The notes under the pieces were generated by a model that was not told the DNA's origin, searched no databases, and was given only the letters and a program-made list of their open reading frames with translations. Below are positions 45,404 through 57,925 of a stretch of 64,000 nt of DNA, piece by piece. Source of the stretch: Cryptomeria japonica. Its lineage: Eukaryota > Streptophyta > Pinopsida > Cupressales > Cupressaceae. Position numbers and translations under genes: made by a program. The first letter of the stretch is position 1, and each line of letters starts with the position of its first letter. The stretch lies in the NCBI RefSeq assembly GCF_030272615.1, contig NC_081409.1, positions 619,055,255 through 619,119,254 of the forward strand, read 5' to 3'.

Positions 45404-46673
45404 ATCATCACAAGGATAAGATAAAACATGTCTAGGCCCTACAATCCCATGAGATCCTTACACATGTCAGTGATTGTGAAGCTTGTGAGTTATCCAAGGC
45501 GGCAGTTGATGCACTCGATCAAAAGGGATTTTGATTTTTCTAGTGGGCGTCAATATATTTTTTAATGGTTGAGATTTAAGCTTTTTCTCTAGGGAATTTT
45601 TACCATCCCGACTCACATTGATACTTACAATCGACATGGATGTGTCAACACAGGGAATCACATTAGATTGAAATTTGATATGTACAAAAGAATATTAATT
45701 TTGATCAGGTTGCTAGTTTGTGACATTCTCAGAGTTTAAGTTTATGATCTCTTTGTTCACTGCATATCTTTCAAAGAGATTTGGCAAGATGCTCTCTATC
45801 TATGTGTATTCAATGGATATGAAATATTATCTTATGATCCAACTTGATAAGAGAGCTCATGCAAATAAATGAAGAATCCTAGATCATCTACAACTACTAC
45901 TACCTATAAAGAGAAGAAGGAGAATGTCTATCTCTGTCAAAAGATCTAAAAAGTTGTTTGTATTTATCCCGTCAGGCGGTCACCTAATTTTTTGAAGTAA
46001 AAGACTCGAAGCTTGTTGCATCCTTATGTTTCTATAAAATGATATTTAAGGCCTTATGTCAAGGAGAGGTTTAGATTAGAAGTATTATTCAAAGTCTTTT
46101 TCAAGCATTTTCACTAAGAGTAAATTTGCATACCAAAATTCCATAGGTTCTACAATATAGTACTATTTTCCAATTTCATGTCTTATATGTAGTCTTTTGC
46201 AATGGATATGTGAGGCAATACATAGTTCTAAAAATATTTTGAGATCAAATCTAATGAGTTCTAAGTTGTTCATATCACATGTTCTCTAAAATCTTGTTTA
46301 ATTGGTGAATAGTCAAGGATTTCTAATTTTACTTCTACATTGTGTTGTTGAGTGTGTATGAATTTTGGCTTTATGTAAAGTAGGAGATTAAAATGCTTTA
46401 ATTATACATAGGGATTTTGTAGAGATCATATCTGATTGTGGTGCAACTTGTTCATTCATTTTATGCAATGGCTAGTATAGGGTAATAGTTATACAAGGCA
46501 AGAGATGTTGTAGTATTCTCATGTGTTATACTACAATAATGGTTCATCTAGCCCAATGGATAAGAAATGGTCATATGTTATGTTTTGCTAACCTTGGCAT
46601 CTAAGATAAGAGAAAATCACTACTTTTCACAATCAATTATTTTTTTTGTTTTGAATTTTCAGTTTCAAAGGTA
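45404..46673. other. No recognisable gene
   Basis: Unique-looking AT-rich sequence between the solo LTR and copia 2. Short ORFs on both strands carry no motif. Confidence 0.4.
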
Positions 46674-46678
46674 GGATA

Positions 46679-47968
46679 TGTTGGCAATTTGGAGCAATTG
46701 ATTATGTGTTGCATTGATGTTTTGTCATTGATGGCAACACCAGCAGTTTTTTTTTTTTACTAGTTTCCAGTTGCTTCCGGTAGAGTGGTTGGATTATGAT
46801 ATTGATTTGGTATGCTCCCGTATGCTTTGGTTTGTGGAATTGACTTGGATTGGTTATTCATGCTATTCAGATATGTACCACGATCAGCTGGTTAGGGATT
46901 TGATGGCTCAGATACTATCATTTATTCTACTAAGCCTTTTGGTTATCGGTAAGAGTTTTACCGATAGAGCTTTGTTGAAGATCTTTTGATGCACGTGATA
47001 AGTGGTGTTGGTGTGACTTCTAGATGGCTTTCGGGATGTTGTTTGTTATCTTGTTCGTTTTCATGTTGATCGGTGGTGATGGATTTGGTTTATGGTGACC
47101 TATTTCGGGTGTGGTGCTATCTAGGTTATGGATTGGTTTATGTAACGTGTTGGTGGATGATCCCAATGCATTATCAAAGGGATTTAGGTGGATGATCCTG
47201 ATGCGTTATCAAAGAGATTTAATGATTGGTTTACATTGTTTTTGGGCCTATCCGACTTGGTTAATCATTGGATTGTGGGTTTGTGTTATGAATTTATTGT
47301 ATCATCTTTTAGGTGGCCGACCTAATTGTTTAGGTCTCGGGTTGGTATAAATATGATGTAAGATCTCTTTGTAGATCATGGGCATATGGGATATAGGATT
47401 ATCCATGTGTGAATAATGTTGTAATCATATGCGGAGGTTTTGGTCAATCATAGGTGATTGACTTGGGTTTGTGGAAGAGGTTTAAGGCTTCTGGTATTGA
47501 GCTTAACCATAACTGTACTTAGGCATAGGAGATGCTACACTTGTAGTTCAATCTTCATTCTGGATTGTAGTCCAATGTTTTCTATAGTTAGTGAGGCTCC
47601 TTTTGTGACAAGCAGTGTGCTCTAGGATGTTGGCCTTCCTGCATGTGCAAGCCTCTCATTTTGTAATCACATACTTAGTGCAGAAGTATTATCTGACTGT
47701 GGGTAGGCTTCCCATCATCGATTTTCCCTTTAATGGGTTTTCCATGTACAAATCTTGGTGTCATGTGTTATGGATGGATGGTAACTATTCTATGATTTAT
47801 TTTTATTCTTAATTGCTATATTAGTTATTTTGGTATTTGGTTTATGCATTCCGGTATTGGGTTTATGTGTTCTGATAATAAGGATTTGAATGCTTAAAGT
47901 TATATAATATGTTGACAACTGATTCACCCCCCTCTCAGTTGCCCTTTGATTATCTAAGTTGTCTAACA
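46679..47968 (+). repeat. 5' LTR of copia 2
   Basis: 1290 bp starting TGTTGGCAATTTGGAGC and ending AAGTTGTCTAACA. It has the same start and nearly the same length as the copia 1 LTRs. Confidence 0.85.
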
Positions 47969-47970
47969 AT

Positions 47971-47982
47971 TTCTATTAGAGC
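47971..47982 (+). other. Primer-binding site of copia 2, decayed
   Basis: TTCTATTAGAGC corresponds to TGGTATCAGAGC with three changes, two bases after the LTR end. Confidence 0.75.
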
Positions 47983-48024
47983 CTGGTCATCTCCACAGAA
48001 GCTTAACCACTTGAGGAAGATCTT

Positions 48025-49030
48025 ATGGCATCTAACAGTGCAAGTTCATCAAGTTCATCTGTAGTTGTTTTCCAGTGAGAAATTCCTAGGATTTATGTAA
48101 CAAATTATAGGATATGGAAGATTCAGATGGAGACTAATTTGAGATGACTAGGAAAATAATTTTAAGAGATCACTGAGAAAGGTGTAACATCTTTTAATCC
48201 GGCATCTGGCAATCCTCCTCTGGCAGGCCTGGATAAGGAGCTCGAGAATGATTGCAGAGCTAGAGAATCCCTTTTGTGTACACTTTTTGATCATCAAATA
48301 ATGGGACTAACTGACAAATCAACTACAAAGGATATATGGGACAAATTGGAAACTCTGAATGAAGGTGACCCTATTGTTAAAATTTTTAAACTTGATGGTT
48401 ACCGGGTGAGGTATGAGAACCCGAAGATGGAAGAAGATGAAAGGATTACTTATTTTATGGAGAGAGTTAATGAGATTGTTCTAGGAATTTAATGTTGTGG
48501 TGGATCTCTGAGCAAAGATGAAATAGTTTCTAAACTACTAAGACATTTTTCATCGGCTTATAAGATGAAGGCTACTGCAATTAATGAGGTGAGAACTATG
48601 GAAAACACCTCTGTTAATAGGGATACTTTGGCTGGGAAATTATTTTCTTTTGAACTTGAGGAATTTAGACCTTCTGGAGCTATAAAATATGAACCTTCTT
48701 TTCATGCATCTACATCATCTACTGGCAAGAATGATTGGAAAGCTTTATATGCAAAGGAACTAGAGGATATGAAGAAAGGAGATGAAGATTTTGAGAAACT
48801 TGAAGCATTATTTTCTAGAAGAGTGCCTAAAGGACCAACAAGAAGTAAGTATGAAGGAAAATCACCTTCTAGATGCTTTGCATGTAATAAGATGTCCTGA
48901 AAGGAATTCAAGATTTGAAGAAAGTGCTAGAATATCTTTTAGGCCTAACCATGATTATCAGAACAAGCATAAGTACAGGAGGAACAAAGACAAATCATGT
49001 TACTTTGTTGATGAGGAAGGTGTGACTGGT
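48025..49030 (+). pseudogene. copia 2 gag
   Basis: The start is ATG 48025 (MASNSASSSSSS). The N-terminal gag reads with stops at expected Trp positions (after VVVFQ and after METNLR). Then come TDKSTTKDIWDKLETLNEG and VNRDTLAGKLFSFELEEF. The zinc knuckle is truncated: CFACNKM is followed directly by the sequence that normally lies after the His and last Cys, so about 20 nt are deleted and the frame changes (near 48893). Gag coats the RNA in the particle; this copy is defective. Confidence 0.8.
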
Positions 49031-50265
49031 TATGATGATGAACCGACACAAGATTCTGCTAGTGGATCCAACAATGGAAAGGATTGGGTATTTTTGGCTA
49101 TCAAGGAAGATGATCCGGTACTTGAAGAGAAGGACCTTTCTACTAAAATTGAAGACAAGGATGAATGGGTAATTGACAGTGGATGTTCACAACATATGAC
49201 TGGAGATAAAAGGAAATTCTTATCTTTGCAAGAACTTGATGGTGGTCTGGTTAGATTTGGAGATGCCAAATCATGCATGATCAAGGGAGGGGGAATAATA
49301 TCATTGGACGGTAAGCATAACACTAATAATGTTTATTATGTTGAAGGTTTAAGGCATAATCTTTTAAGTGTAGGACAGTTGGTGGATAAGGGATTTTAGT
49401 TATAGTTCAAGGATGGAAAATGTAAGATTATCAACAGATCTGGACTAGAGATTGCAACGAGTACACAGACTAAAGGTAACATCTTTCATTTGAACTCTCG
49501 TGAGAATATATGTTTGATTGCACAAATTGATGAGAGTTGGCTATGGCAGAAGAGGTTGTGTCATGTAAATTTTTTGATTAAATCATGAAGATCAGTTCTA
49601 CTAAGGTAGTTAGAGATATACTTAAGATTGTAAAGCCCTATAATTCAGTATGTAAGGAATGTCGAATGGGAAAGAAAATTAGAACTACTTGTAAGAGTAT
49701 ACAAGACAAATCTAATGATGTTCTTGATCTTATTCATACTAATTTGTGTGGTCCTACTAGAATCAAATGTTTTTAAAGTGATGGATATTTCATGCTAATC
49801 ATTGATGACTATTCAAGAATGATGTGGGTTACTTTTCTAAGGGAGAAGTATGAAGCATTTGAAAAGTTTAAAATCTTTAAAGCTAAAGTTGAGACAAAGA
49901 CATGGTTGAAGATTAAATGCTTAAGGTTAGATCAGGGTGGAGAATTCACATCTGGTGAATTTAACAGCTATTGTGAGAAGAATGGGACAAGGAGAAATTT
50001 TTCTACACCTCGGACACCTCAGCAGAATGAAGCTGTGAAAAGGAAGAACATAACTATCTTGATTGCAACTAGAACTATGATGATGGAAGCTAAACTGCCT
50101 CATGTCTATTGGAGAGAAGCTATAAGTATGACAATATACACATTCAACAGAGTTCATATAAAAGGAGACATCGGTAAGACACCTTATGAGTTATGGTTTG
50201 GCCATACATCGATAGTTAAGTATTTCAAAATCTTTGGTAGTAAATGCTATATCAAAAGATAAGAT
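49031..50265 (+). pseudogene. copia 2 protease and integrase
   Basis: The protease site WVIDSGCSQHMTGD lies near 49165-49205, followed by LRHNLLSVGQLVDKGF. The integrase shows WLWQKRLCHVNF, CKECRMGKK and IDDYSRMMWVTF. The first catalytic Asp reads Asn (LIHTNLCGP, near 49735) and the Glu reads Lys (EAVKRKNITI, near 50035). The second Asp is intact (LDQGGEF). Both losses are G-to-A changes. Stops near 49399 and 49776 also break the frame. Confidence 0.85.
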
Positions 50266-51650
50266 TACATTGGAAAGTTTGATCTAGATGTGATGAAGGA
50301 ATATTTCTTGGTTATTCAAATGAAAGCAAAGCATTTAGATGTTATATCAAAAGATTGTAGAGAATTGCGGAGAATACAAATGTCAAGGTGGATGAGAAGA
50401 ACAGAAGTCAAATCAGAACTTATGAGAAGGAACCAGTAGTGGAAATGATCATAACTGAGCTGGTAGCACCTACACTGGAATAGAATGTTGAACCAATTAC
50501 TCCAGCATTATCAGAAAATTCAACAGTAACTGAACATCAAGGCAGAGGAATAGAAGATCAGAAGACTCCTAGGTATGTAAGGTTGAATCATTCAGAAGAT
50601 CAGATCATTGGAGACAAAAACAAAGGAGTGATGATAAGAAGAAGGTTGGCAGCTGATGAGGTATATTTAATTTCTCAGTTTGAACCGACGTCAATAATTG
50701 AAACTTGTAAAGATGAATGTTGGATGAAATCTATGGAAGAAGAATTAGATCAGATAGAAAATGATTATACATGGATTTTAGTTCCTCGACCTAAAAATAA
50801 AAATGTTATTGGAACTAAATGGGTTTTTAGGAATAAATTGAATGAAGATGGATAAGTTGTGAGGAATAAAGATAGATTGGTTTGTAAAGGATATTCTTAG
50901 AAGGAAGGAATTGATTATGATGAAACCTTTGCACCAATAGCTAGGATTGAAGCTATGAGATTATTTCTTACTTATGTTGCACATAAGAACTACAAGGTTT
51001 ATCAGAAGGATGTTAAGTGTGCATTTTTAAATCGAGATCTTGAAGAGGAAATTTAGATTGAGCAACCTGATACATATTTTCACTTTTAGATGACAAAAAC
51101 ATGGTTTGCAAGTTAAAGAAAGCTTTATATGGATTGAAACAAGCCCCTAGAGCTTGGTATGCAAGACTAGATAAATATCTTTTGAAGCTTGGTTTAACTA
51201 AAGTTAGTGCTGACAGGTATTTATATTATAAGATCACTGATGATGACATATTGATTATTGAAGTCTTTGTTGATGATATCATTTTTGGAGGTGAAGATAA
51301 GTTGTGTATGGAATTCTCTAACAAAATGGAGAATGAATTTGAGATGTCTATGATTGGGGAGATGAAATTTTTCTTAGGTTTGTAGATTACTCAAACTAAT
51401 AAAGGTATTTTCATTTGTCAAACTAAGTATGCTAGACAATTGTTGAAGAAATTTGGGTTGGAAAATTCTAAATGGGTTGGTACTCCGATGGTTACAAGTG
51501 AGAAATTGACAAAGATAAATGCATTTGCACTAGTAAATCCTACAAGGTACAATTCTATGATTGTAAGTTTGTTATATCTGACTCAGACTAGACCAGATAT
51601 AATGAATGCAATTTGTATTGTATCAAGATATCAGAGTGATCCTAGAGAGA
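50266..51650 (+). pseudogene. copia 2 reverse transcriptase
   Basis: The RT begins around KNKNVIGTKWVFRNKLNEDG (50800-50855), followed by VHRNKDR-like and EGIDYDETFAP blocks with stops. KKALYGLKQAPRAWYARLDK lies near 51115-51170 and the active-site VFVDDIIFGG near 51265-51290. FLGLQITQTNKG-like, TPMVTSEKL and YLTQTRPDIMNAI follow. Homology ends near 51650. Multiple TAG/TGA stops make it non-functional although the Asp pair is intact. Confidence 0.85.
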
Positions 51651-53565
51651 AGATACTACTAGTTGCAAAACACAACAAAAAAGGTTAAACATAGGAAGGA
51701 AAATGACCATTACTCCTTCTTGGTCATCTCCCTTGCACCCTTCTTGTCAATCGACCTTGACTAGATACAATTATCCAAAAAAAACAAGAGAAATTTAATA
51801 GCATAATAAAAATCATTAGGCAAACCTCATCCCTAGAAGAAAATATTTTTTATTTTAGTCATAGTCCATGTTTTTCTCTTAATATCTATGAATGTTTCTC
51901 ATTTTAATTGCAGTCTAGTCTAAGTTTTTCTAAATGTTTCTCATTTTAGTTGCAATCTAAGGTATTCTGATTTCTAATTCTTAGTTAATAATGGTATTCA
52001 TTTTTTCATTTTGTGAATTTACATATTTGTAAACTTATAATAATCTAATGTATAACATATTCTCTTATAGTTTTATATATAGATAACATCATAACAAAAA
52101 GCACACTTGAAATTTTCAGAATTCATGATGATGATGATATTATTTTTGAATTCTAACTATACAAGTTTTTTTTGATATATTTTCTTGGCTTTACACATAT
52201 GGCTATTAAAACCCATTTAAAAGAAATTATTGTTAGATTAGGACACTCTTCTTTGAAAAATATTCAAGAACAAATAATTATTTCTTATTAATACAACTTG
52301 TAGAGATCTTTTAATGGTTAGTTTTTTTTGTCCAAAATTATATTTTATACACCATTATTATCTATTACTTTATGTATTTAACCATTTGATTTTATTCAAG
52401 AAAATTTAAAAGAAACTAAAATTTTAGAGGAAAATGAGTTGAGTGAAAACTTACCTGTATAAAGCAAAACAAAAAAAAATTCTTGAAAGAAAATTCCGAG
52501 AACAAGTACTCTCAAAACTTATAATAGAATAATATCTTTGACTTTTATATTTAGAATAAAAATTTCATTAGTCATTACATTAGCAAGAGACATGTAACAA
52601 ATGATAAATAGTCTCACTACATTGCTAAAGGTGATTTGATAATTTAATGATTAGTGTAAGTGTTCATAAGTAAGATTGTATGTGTTTTATTTAAAGAACA
52701 ATTTATTAAATAGGATATAAGTTCTTTCACTCTTCAAAGTTTAACACCTTGGTAGTAGAAATATTCCTTTCCCACAAAAATCAATTATATAATCATTTTA
52801 AATACTTGAAACAACACATGAGATAATTGACATAGTTTTTATGGTTTTGATAGTCAAATTGATATTGAAAACTTCCTAACACAATACGAAGTCCTTCCTT
52901 GATGATTCTATAATATTAAAATTATTTATTTTAGTTAGGTTAAGAATATTCTCATGTACTTTACTATTAAATATCTTATTATTTCTAATACCAAAAATTA
53001 AAATTAATTCATGTATATATAATTTTAACAGACAATGTATATAATTATTCCATGTTACAATCAAAATTCAAATCAAATGGAATATTTCAATTTCTAAATA
53101 ATATAATTTCAACCTTATGGTTTCACTTTCATAAAGCTTTACTAATAGACTGATAATCAACTAATTCAAACAACCATTCTTATTCTTAACAATAAAAAGA
53201 TGATAATAGTTAAAAAAGTAGAATCTTTAAAAAAATCATATGTGACACTTGTTATATAAATTTAGACATAAATCAAACACTATAGGATAAATATAAACCT
53301 TTTTATCCCTTTCTCTTTCAATTATATTTTTTAGTTAATTATTAATAACTTTTCCTCTTTATCTAATCTTCATTGTATCTTAAACATATATTCATTTGCT
53401 AACACTAAATGTATATTATTTTTAAGCGAATCTTATTTTTGATTTTATTTGCGTTCACCACTATATTCTACTATTACTTTAAAGAACCAACATAAGCTAA
53501 CTATATATAAAACAAGTGCCATATAGTAGCGAGTACTTGCCTTAATAATTTTTAGTTTAATAATA
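51651..53565. other. No recognisable gene
   Basis: Very AT-rich DNA with no ORF of note. The part from about 53240 to 53430 resembles 59385-59580 upstream of the MADS gene (TTAGACATAAATxAAACAC, then a TTATCTAAT-rich stretch), so the duplications around the MADS gene start before LINE C. Confidence 0.5.
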
Positions 53566-53582
53566 ATATTTGTTATAATTAT
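53566..53582. repeat. Target-site duplication of LINE C, left
   Basis: ATATTTGTTATAATTAT is repeated exactly at 57909-57925 after the A-rich tail of LINE C. Confidence 0.9.
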
Positions 53583-53591
53583 CATCCACCA

Positions 53592-56500
53592 TTGATAATT
53601 ATCTTAGGAGGTGATTTTAATGCCATCTTGTCTCAGAATGAGAAACAGGGAGGCAATCCTACAACACCTAAGGTTATTGAAGACTTTAGATCTTTTGTGT
53701 CTGATAACGCCCTTTCTGAAGTTTCACCTTCTAATGGTCAAGTTACATGGACAAACCGGAGAACTTCCCTTCAAATTGCAAGTAGATTGGATAGGTTTTC
53801 GACTTCATATGAATGGATCCTTTAGAAATATACTTTCAGCTCTAAAATTCTATCGTTCTCCGGGTCTGACCATTTTCCTGTCAAATTATGTCTAGATAAA
53901 CATGAAATTTCTCATCATAGATATTCTTTTGAGTTTGAAATAATGTGGTTTCAACACCCACATTTTCATGCTCTACTTCATCAATGGTGGGTGAGTGCCC
54001 CCTTCTGCAGGGGGAACACAATGTTTCAACTTTATATGAAAATGTAGTTTGTAAAAGCAAATATCAAAGTCTGGAATAGGAAAGTATTCAAAAATATCTT
54101 TGCACAAAAAAAAAAGGTAGAGAAGGAATTAAAGGACGTCAATGAACATATATTTTCTATTGGGATTAATCCAGAAATTTTCTTAAAGCAGAAGCATTTA
54201 CAAAGCTATTGGTAAGAACTGTGCTTTAGAGAGGAGGAATTCTGGAGACAAAAATCAAGGGAATTATGGCTAAAAGAAGGAGATAAAAATACTAAATTCT
54301 TCCAGGCTTCTGCAAAGATTAAGCAAGCTACATCTACTATCTTTTCTATAAATTCCTCTTCTTCGAGGGAAAAATTAACTAATGAACAAGAAATTAGGGA
54401 AGAGGGTGAACTCTTCTATAAAAATCTTCTTGCTCCCTCCCCTCTTTTTGTTTCTGAGGAGTCTAGTGTCGACATATTGTTAAACTCCATTCCTTGTTTG
54501 ATTTCATAACGTGATAATGATTATTTGATGCAACCTTTCTCTCTTGCTGAACTACAAGAGGTGGTATTTTTTATGGCTCCTGACAAGTCTCCAGGCCCTA
54601 ATGGTTTCACCATACTATTCTTTCAAAAGTGTTGGGAGGTTTTAGGCTTTGATCTTTTAATGGCTTCGGAGGAGTCAAGATAAAAAGATTTTATTCTCAA
54701 GAACTTCAATTTAACCCATCTTGCTCTTATTCCCAAATCTAATAACCCTCAATCTTTTGCAGATTTTAGGCCTATCTCCTTATGTAATTCAGTGTACAAG
54801 ATTTTCACAAAAGCTATCTATCTCCGGTTAAAATCCTTGATACCTAAGTAATATCTCTTCAACAAGGAGGTTTTGTTCCTGGCAAGGAAACATCAGAAGG
54901 TGCGCTTGTGGCCCATGAAGTTCTGCACTCAATTAACTCTTCACAGTCCCCTGCTTTTATAGCTAAATTAGACATGTTGAAAGCATATGATAAAGTATGT
55001 TGGTTCTTTCTTTTGAGAGTGCTTAAAAAGTTTGGCATTTTGGATAAGTGGTTCAAATGGATCAAAAATTGCCTCTCTAGGGCACATTTTTCAGTTATTG
55101 TTAATGGTAATCCTTCTGGTTTTTTTCGAGCCACCCAAGGGGTTCGACAAGGTGACCCACTTTCACCTTTTCTATTCATTATCATGGCAGAAGCTTTTAG
55201 TAGATTGGTCAATAAGCAATTGAGTCTGGGTTTCTGGAAGGGGGTATGCATCCCTAATACCTCAATTTCTATCACCCACACCTTATTTGCAGATGATACA
55301 CTTTTATTCGGTTATTCCAATATACAAGAAGAAAAGCATATTAAGAAAATATTGGATATATATACTTCTGGATCTGGATAGAAAATCAGTGTGCAAAAAT
55401 CTAAACTATTCATATTCAATACTTCTGAAATGGTGTCTAACAGCATTATCCAGACATTGGGCTTTGTAATGGATTCTCTTCCATCATCGTACTTAGGTAT
55501 CCCTTTCTTTATAGGAGTAGGGAAACCTTCTTTTTGGAATTCTGTGATTGACAAATTAAAAAGAAAAATTTATGTATGGAAAGCTAGATGATTATCTCTC
55601 TCAGGCAGAATCCTTCTTGTCAAAACTATTTTGGCTACAATTCCAAACTACTACATTTTAGTCCTTCAAGCCCCGAAATCTATTGTCTCTCATATCGAGA
55701 AAATTATTCAGAATTTTATTTGGAAAGGTAATCTTTCAAAAGAGAAAAAGATCCCGCTTGTGTCTCTCAACAAAATGACTCCAAGAAAATCTACGGGCGG
55801 GGTGGGTCTGCATGATCTATCAAAAATGATTAAGGCCTTTGGGGGAAAGCTAGTTTGGAATATGTATGAAAAACCACATGCTTTATGGTGTCAAATTATG
55901 CAAGAAAATTATTTAGATACTCCTACCCCTTCACGTATATTTACTATCCTTGATCCTCCACCAGGATCTACAGTTTGGAACTTCATGATGGACTCTAGGA
56001 ATGTGATTACTAGATACTTATCATGGCAAGTACATAATGGTAAAGAAGTCAACTTTTGGCATGATTCATGGAGTGGTCTCCCCCCTCTTAATCTGGAGGA
56101 GTCCCTAATAGATGTGATCCCTATATTTACTGCTTATTGGGGTTCACACCTTTATGATTACATAGATGAGCTTGAGAAGCTTTCAAATCGTGTCATTTGG
56201 AAGAAGACAACTCTACTTCCAATCTCCCTAGGTCAAAAGGTAAAATTTTCTTTGATTCTCAAGAACCGCATTATCTTTATCTCTAATGGTTTGGAAAAAT
56301 TGATATGGTGCCCTAGGAAGAATGGAAAGTACTCTATCAAGGAAGGGTATAAGGCAATTCATCAAATGTCTGTTCAATCCTATTCACAAAGAGCTTACAA
56401 TTTCTGTTGGAATAATAGTGTTCTTTCCAAGGCAGGGATGTTTTCTTGGCTTGCTCTACATAAGAGAATACTCACCAGTGAGAGACTTGTTAAATTGAAT

Positions 56501-57479
56501 ATTGCACATCCATTTTCCTGTGTACTTTATGGTGAACACAGTGAAACATTAGATCATCTCATCCTCCAATGTGATTTTGCTCACTATTGTTGTATGTTCG
56601 TGCTTGATAATCTTTCCTTTAGCACACCTCTTCCAGATAATGTATGGGATTTGTTCTAGTCATGGTCAGTCTTATACTCATCCTCTCTTTTTGCATGTAT
56701 TTGGAAAGTGATCCCATCCATAGTAGTATGGTCACTTTGGTGGGAAAGAAATAAGCGTATTTTTAGAAAGCAAACATCTCCTCTTTCTGAAGTTTTCAAT
56801 TATATTGAAAAATTAGTATCAAAACTAGTTAATGCTCAAGTTTCAAATCAGTTCAATTCAAATAGGGAATTTACTTCTTGGGATGGTCAAGTTATTAACT
56901 TCTGGAAGGGCATCTCTATTCTTGTATCACCTTGTCTTCTGAGAGTGAAAACTAGTAAAATTGATAGAAATAAAGTGAAATGGTGTCCTCCGGATTCAAT
57001 GCATTTCAAACTAAATTTTGATGGCTCCTCTAAAGGGAACTCAGGTGATGCAAGGATAGGAGTATGCATAAGGGATCACACATGATGTGTTTTAGCTTTG
57101 AAAGCTGCTTTTATTCCACCGAGTACTAACAACTTTGCAGAGGCATATGCTTTACTTGGAGGTATTCTACTAGTAAAAAAACTGAACATCTCATATATAC
57201 ACATTGAAGGCGATTCATCTATTATTATCAATGCTTGCATAAAGAGAAATATTGATAATTGGCAGATAAGATATTTACTTGAACAAGCATGGACACTAAT
57301 TGATACATTTACAAACTTCACCATTTCACATGTGTATAGAGAATGGAATCGGGTTGCAGATCATTTGGCAAATATGGGAAGTTCCAAGGAGGAACGTGAT
57401 ATGATGGGTCCGAATTGTGATTTTGATTCTTATCCAATTCTTAAGGCAAAATTTTTGGAAGATATGGGTATAGGATAAT
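53592..57479 (+). pseudogene. LINE C ORF2 (EN end, RT, zf-RVT, RNase H)
   Basis: The end of the APE-type endonuclease shows LGGDFNAIL and EKQGG (53600-53660). RT blocks are DKSPGPNGFT (54575-54610), NSLIPKSNN-like and FADFRPISLCN (54725-54790), KLDMLKAYDKV (54965-54997), GVRQGDPLSPFLF (55140-55175) and the catalytic FADDTLLFG (55288-55312). Further on come LPSSYLGIPFF and KEVNFWHDSWSG, then a zinc-binding region (CWNNSVLSKAGMFSWLALHK, 56403-56462). The RNase H (56990-57479) has NFDGSSKGNSG, NNFAEAYAL, IEGDSSII and RVADHLAN, all four acidic residues present. Stops and shifts occur near 53826, 54510, 54680, 54850, 55380, 55590, 56657 and 57083. It is non-functional but recent enough to read throughout. 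Confidence 0.88.
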
Positions 57480-57908
57480 ATTACATATAGCTATACAATG
57501 GTCTTTTTCATAACGATATAAATTGGTATGTGTGATATTATAAGTGCAAGGTCCTGTGGTTTTGTTGCATCTGTATATTGTGAAAGGATATCGATTTGAG
57601 AAGTGTGCTGGATTGAAAGTTTGATAAATTCATAAGTGAGATAGATTGTGGACTGCTATGTAAATGTGCACAGCTCTCGTGATGTTTTGGTTTAGAATGC
57701 ATCTTGTTCAATACATTCCAGAAAATATTCGATACTGGGGGATGTTTTATGGCACTCGGTATCCTGGACACTATAAGATATTGTATTTCTTGGCATATTT
57801 GAGATTTAAATCTCACAACCTTTCTATATATTGTAGAGCAAGGATCGGAGTTTTGCTTACTGGTTCTTTTCTCCTTAATACCGCCACCTTGTTTTGAAAA
57901 AAAAATAT
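57480..57908 (+). other. 3' region and A-rich tail of LINE C
   Basis: About 430 nt after the RNase H stop, ending GTTTTGAAAAAAAAATATAT before the target-site duplication. The 77-codon ORF inside (57664-57897) has no domain and is not expected in a LINE 3' UTR. Confidence 0.6.
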
Positions 57909-57925
57909 ATATTTGTTATAATTAT

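Larger units (their letters stand above)
46679..51650 (+). mobile_element. Ty1/copia element (copia 2), 3'-truncated
   Basis: The 5' LTR, PBS, gag, protease, integrase and RT are in order on the plus strand and are the same family as copia 1. Homology stops abruptly near 51650, within the segment after RT (SRYQSDPRE), and there is no RNase H, polypurine tract or 3' LTR. The element was therefore cut by deletion. It keeps the N-terminal gag that copia 1 has lost. Confidence 0.88.
53583..57908 (+). mobile_element. LINE C, 5'-truncated
   Basis: The element starts inside the endonuclease domain and ends in an A-rich tail. It is bracketed by perfect 17-bp direct repeats, as target-primed reverse transcription leaves. 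It carries RT, zinc-binding domain and RNase H. After the RNase H stop there are only about 430 nt of 3' sequence, and nothing like the extra ORF of LINE A and B. It is the best preserved LINE here. Confidence 0.9.

Noticed and set aside
57664-57897. 77-codon ORF in the LINE C 3' region, as a counterpart of the extra ORF
   Set aside because: No shared motif with the LINE A/B ORFs and far too short; treated as 3' UTR.
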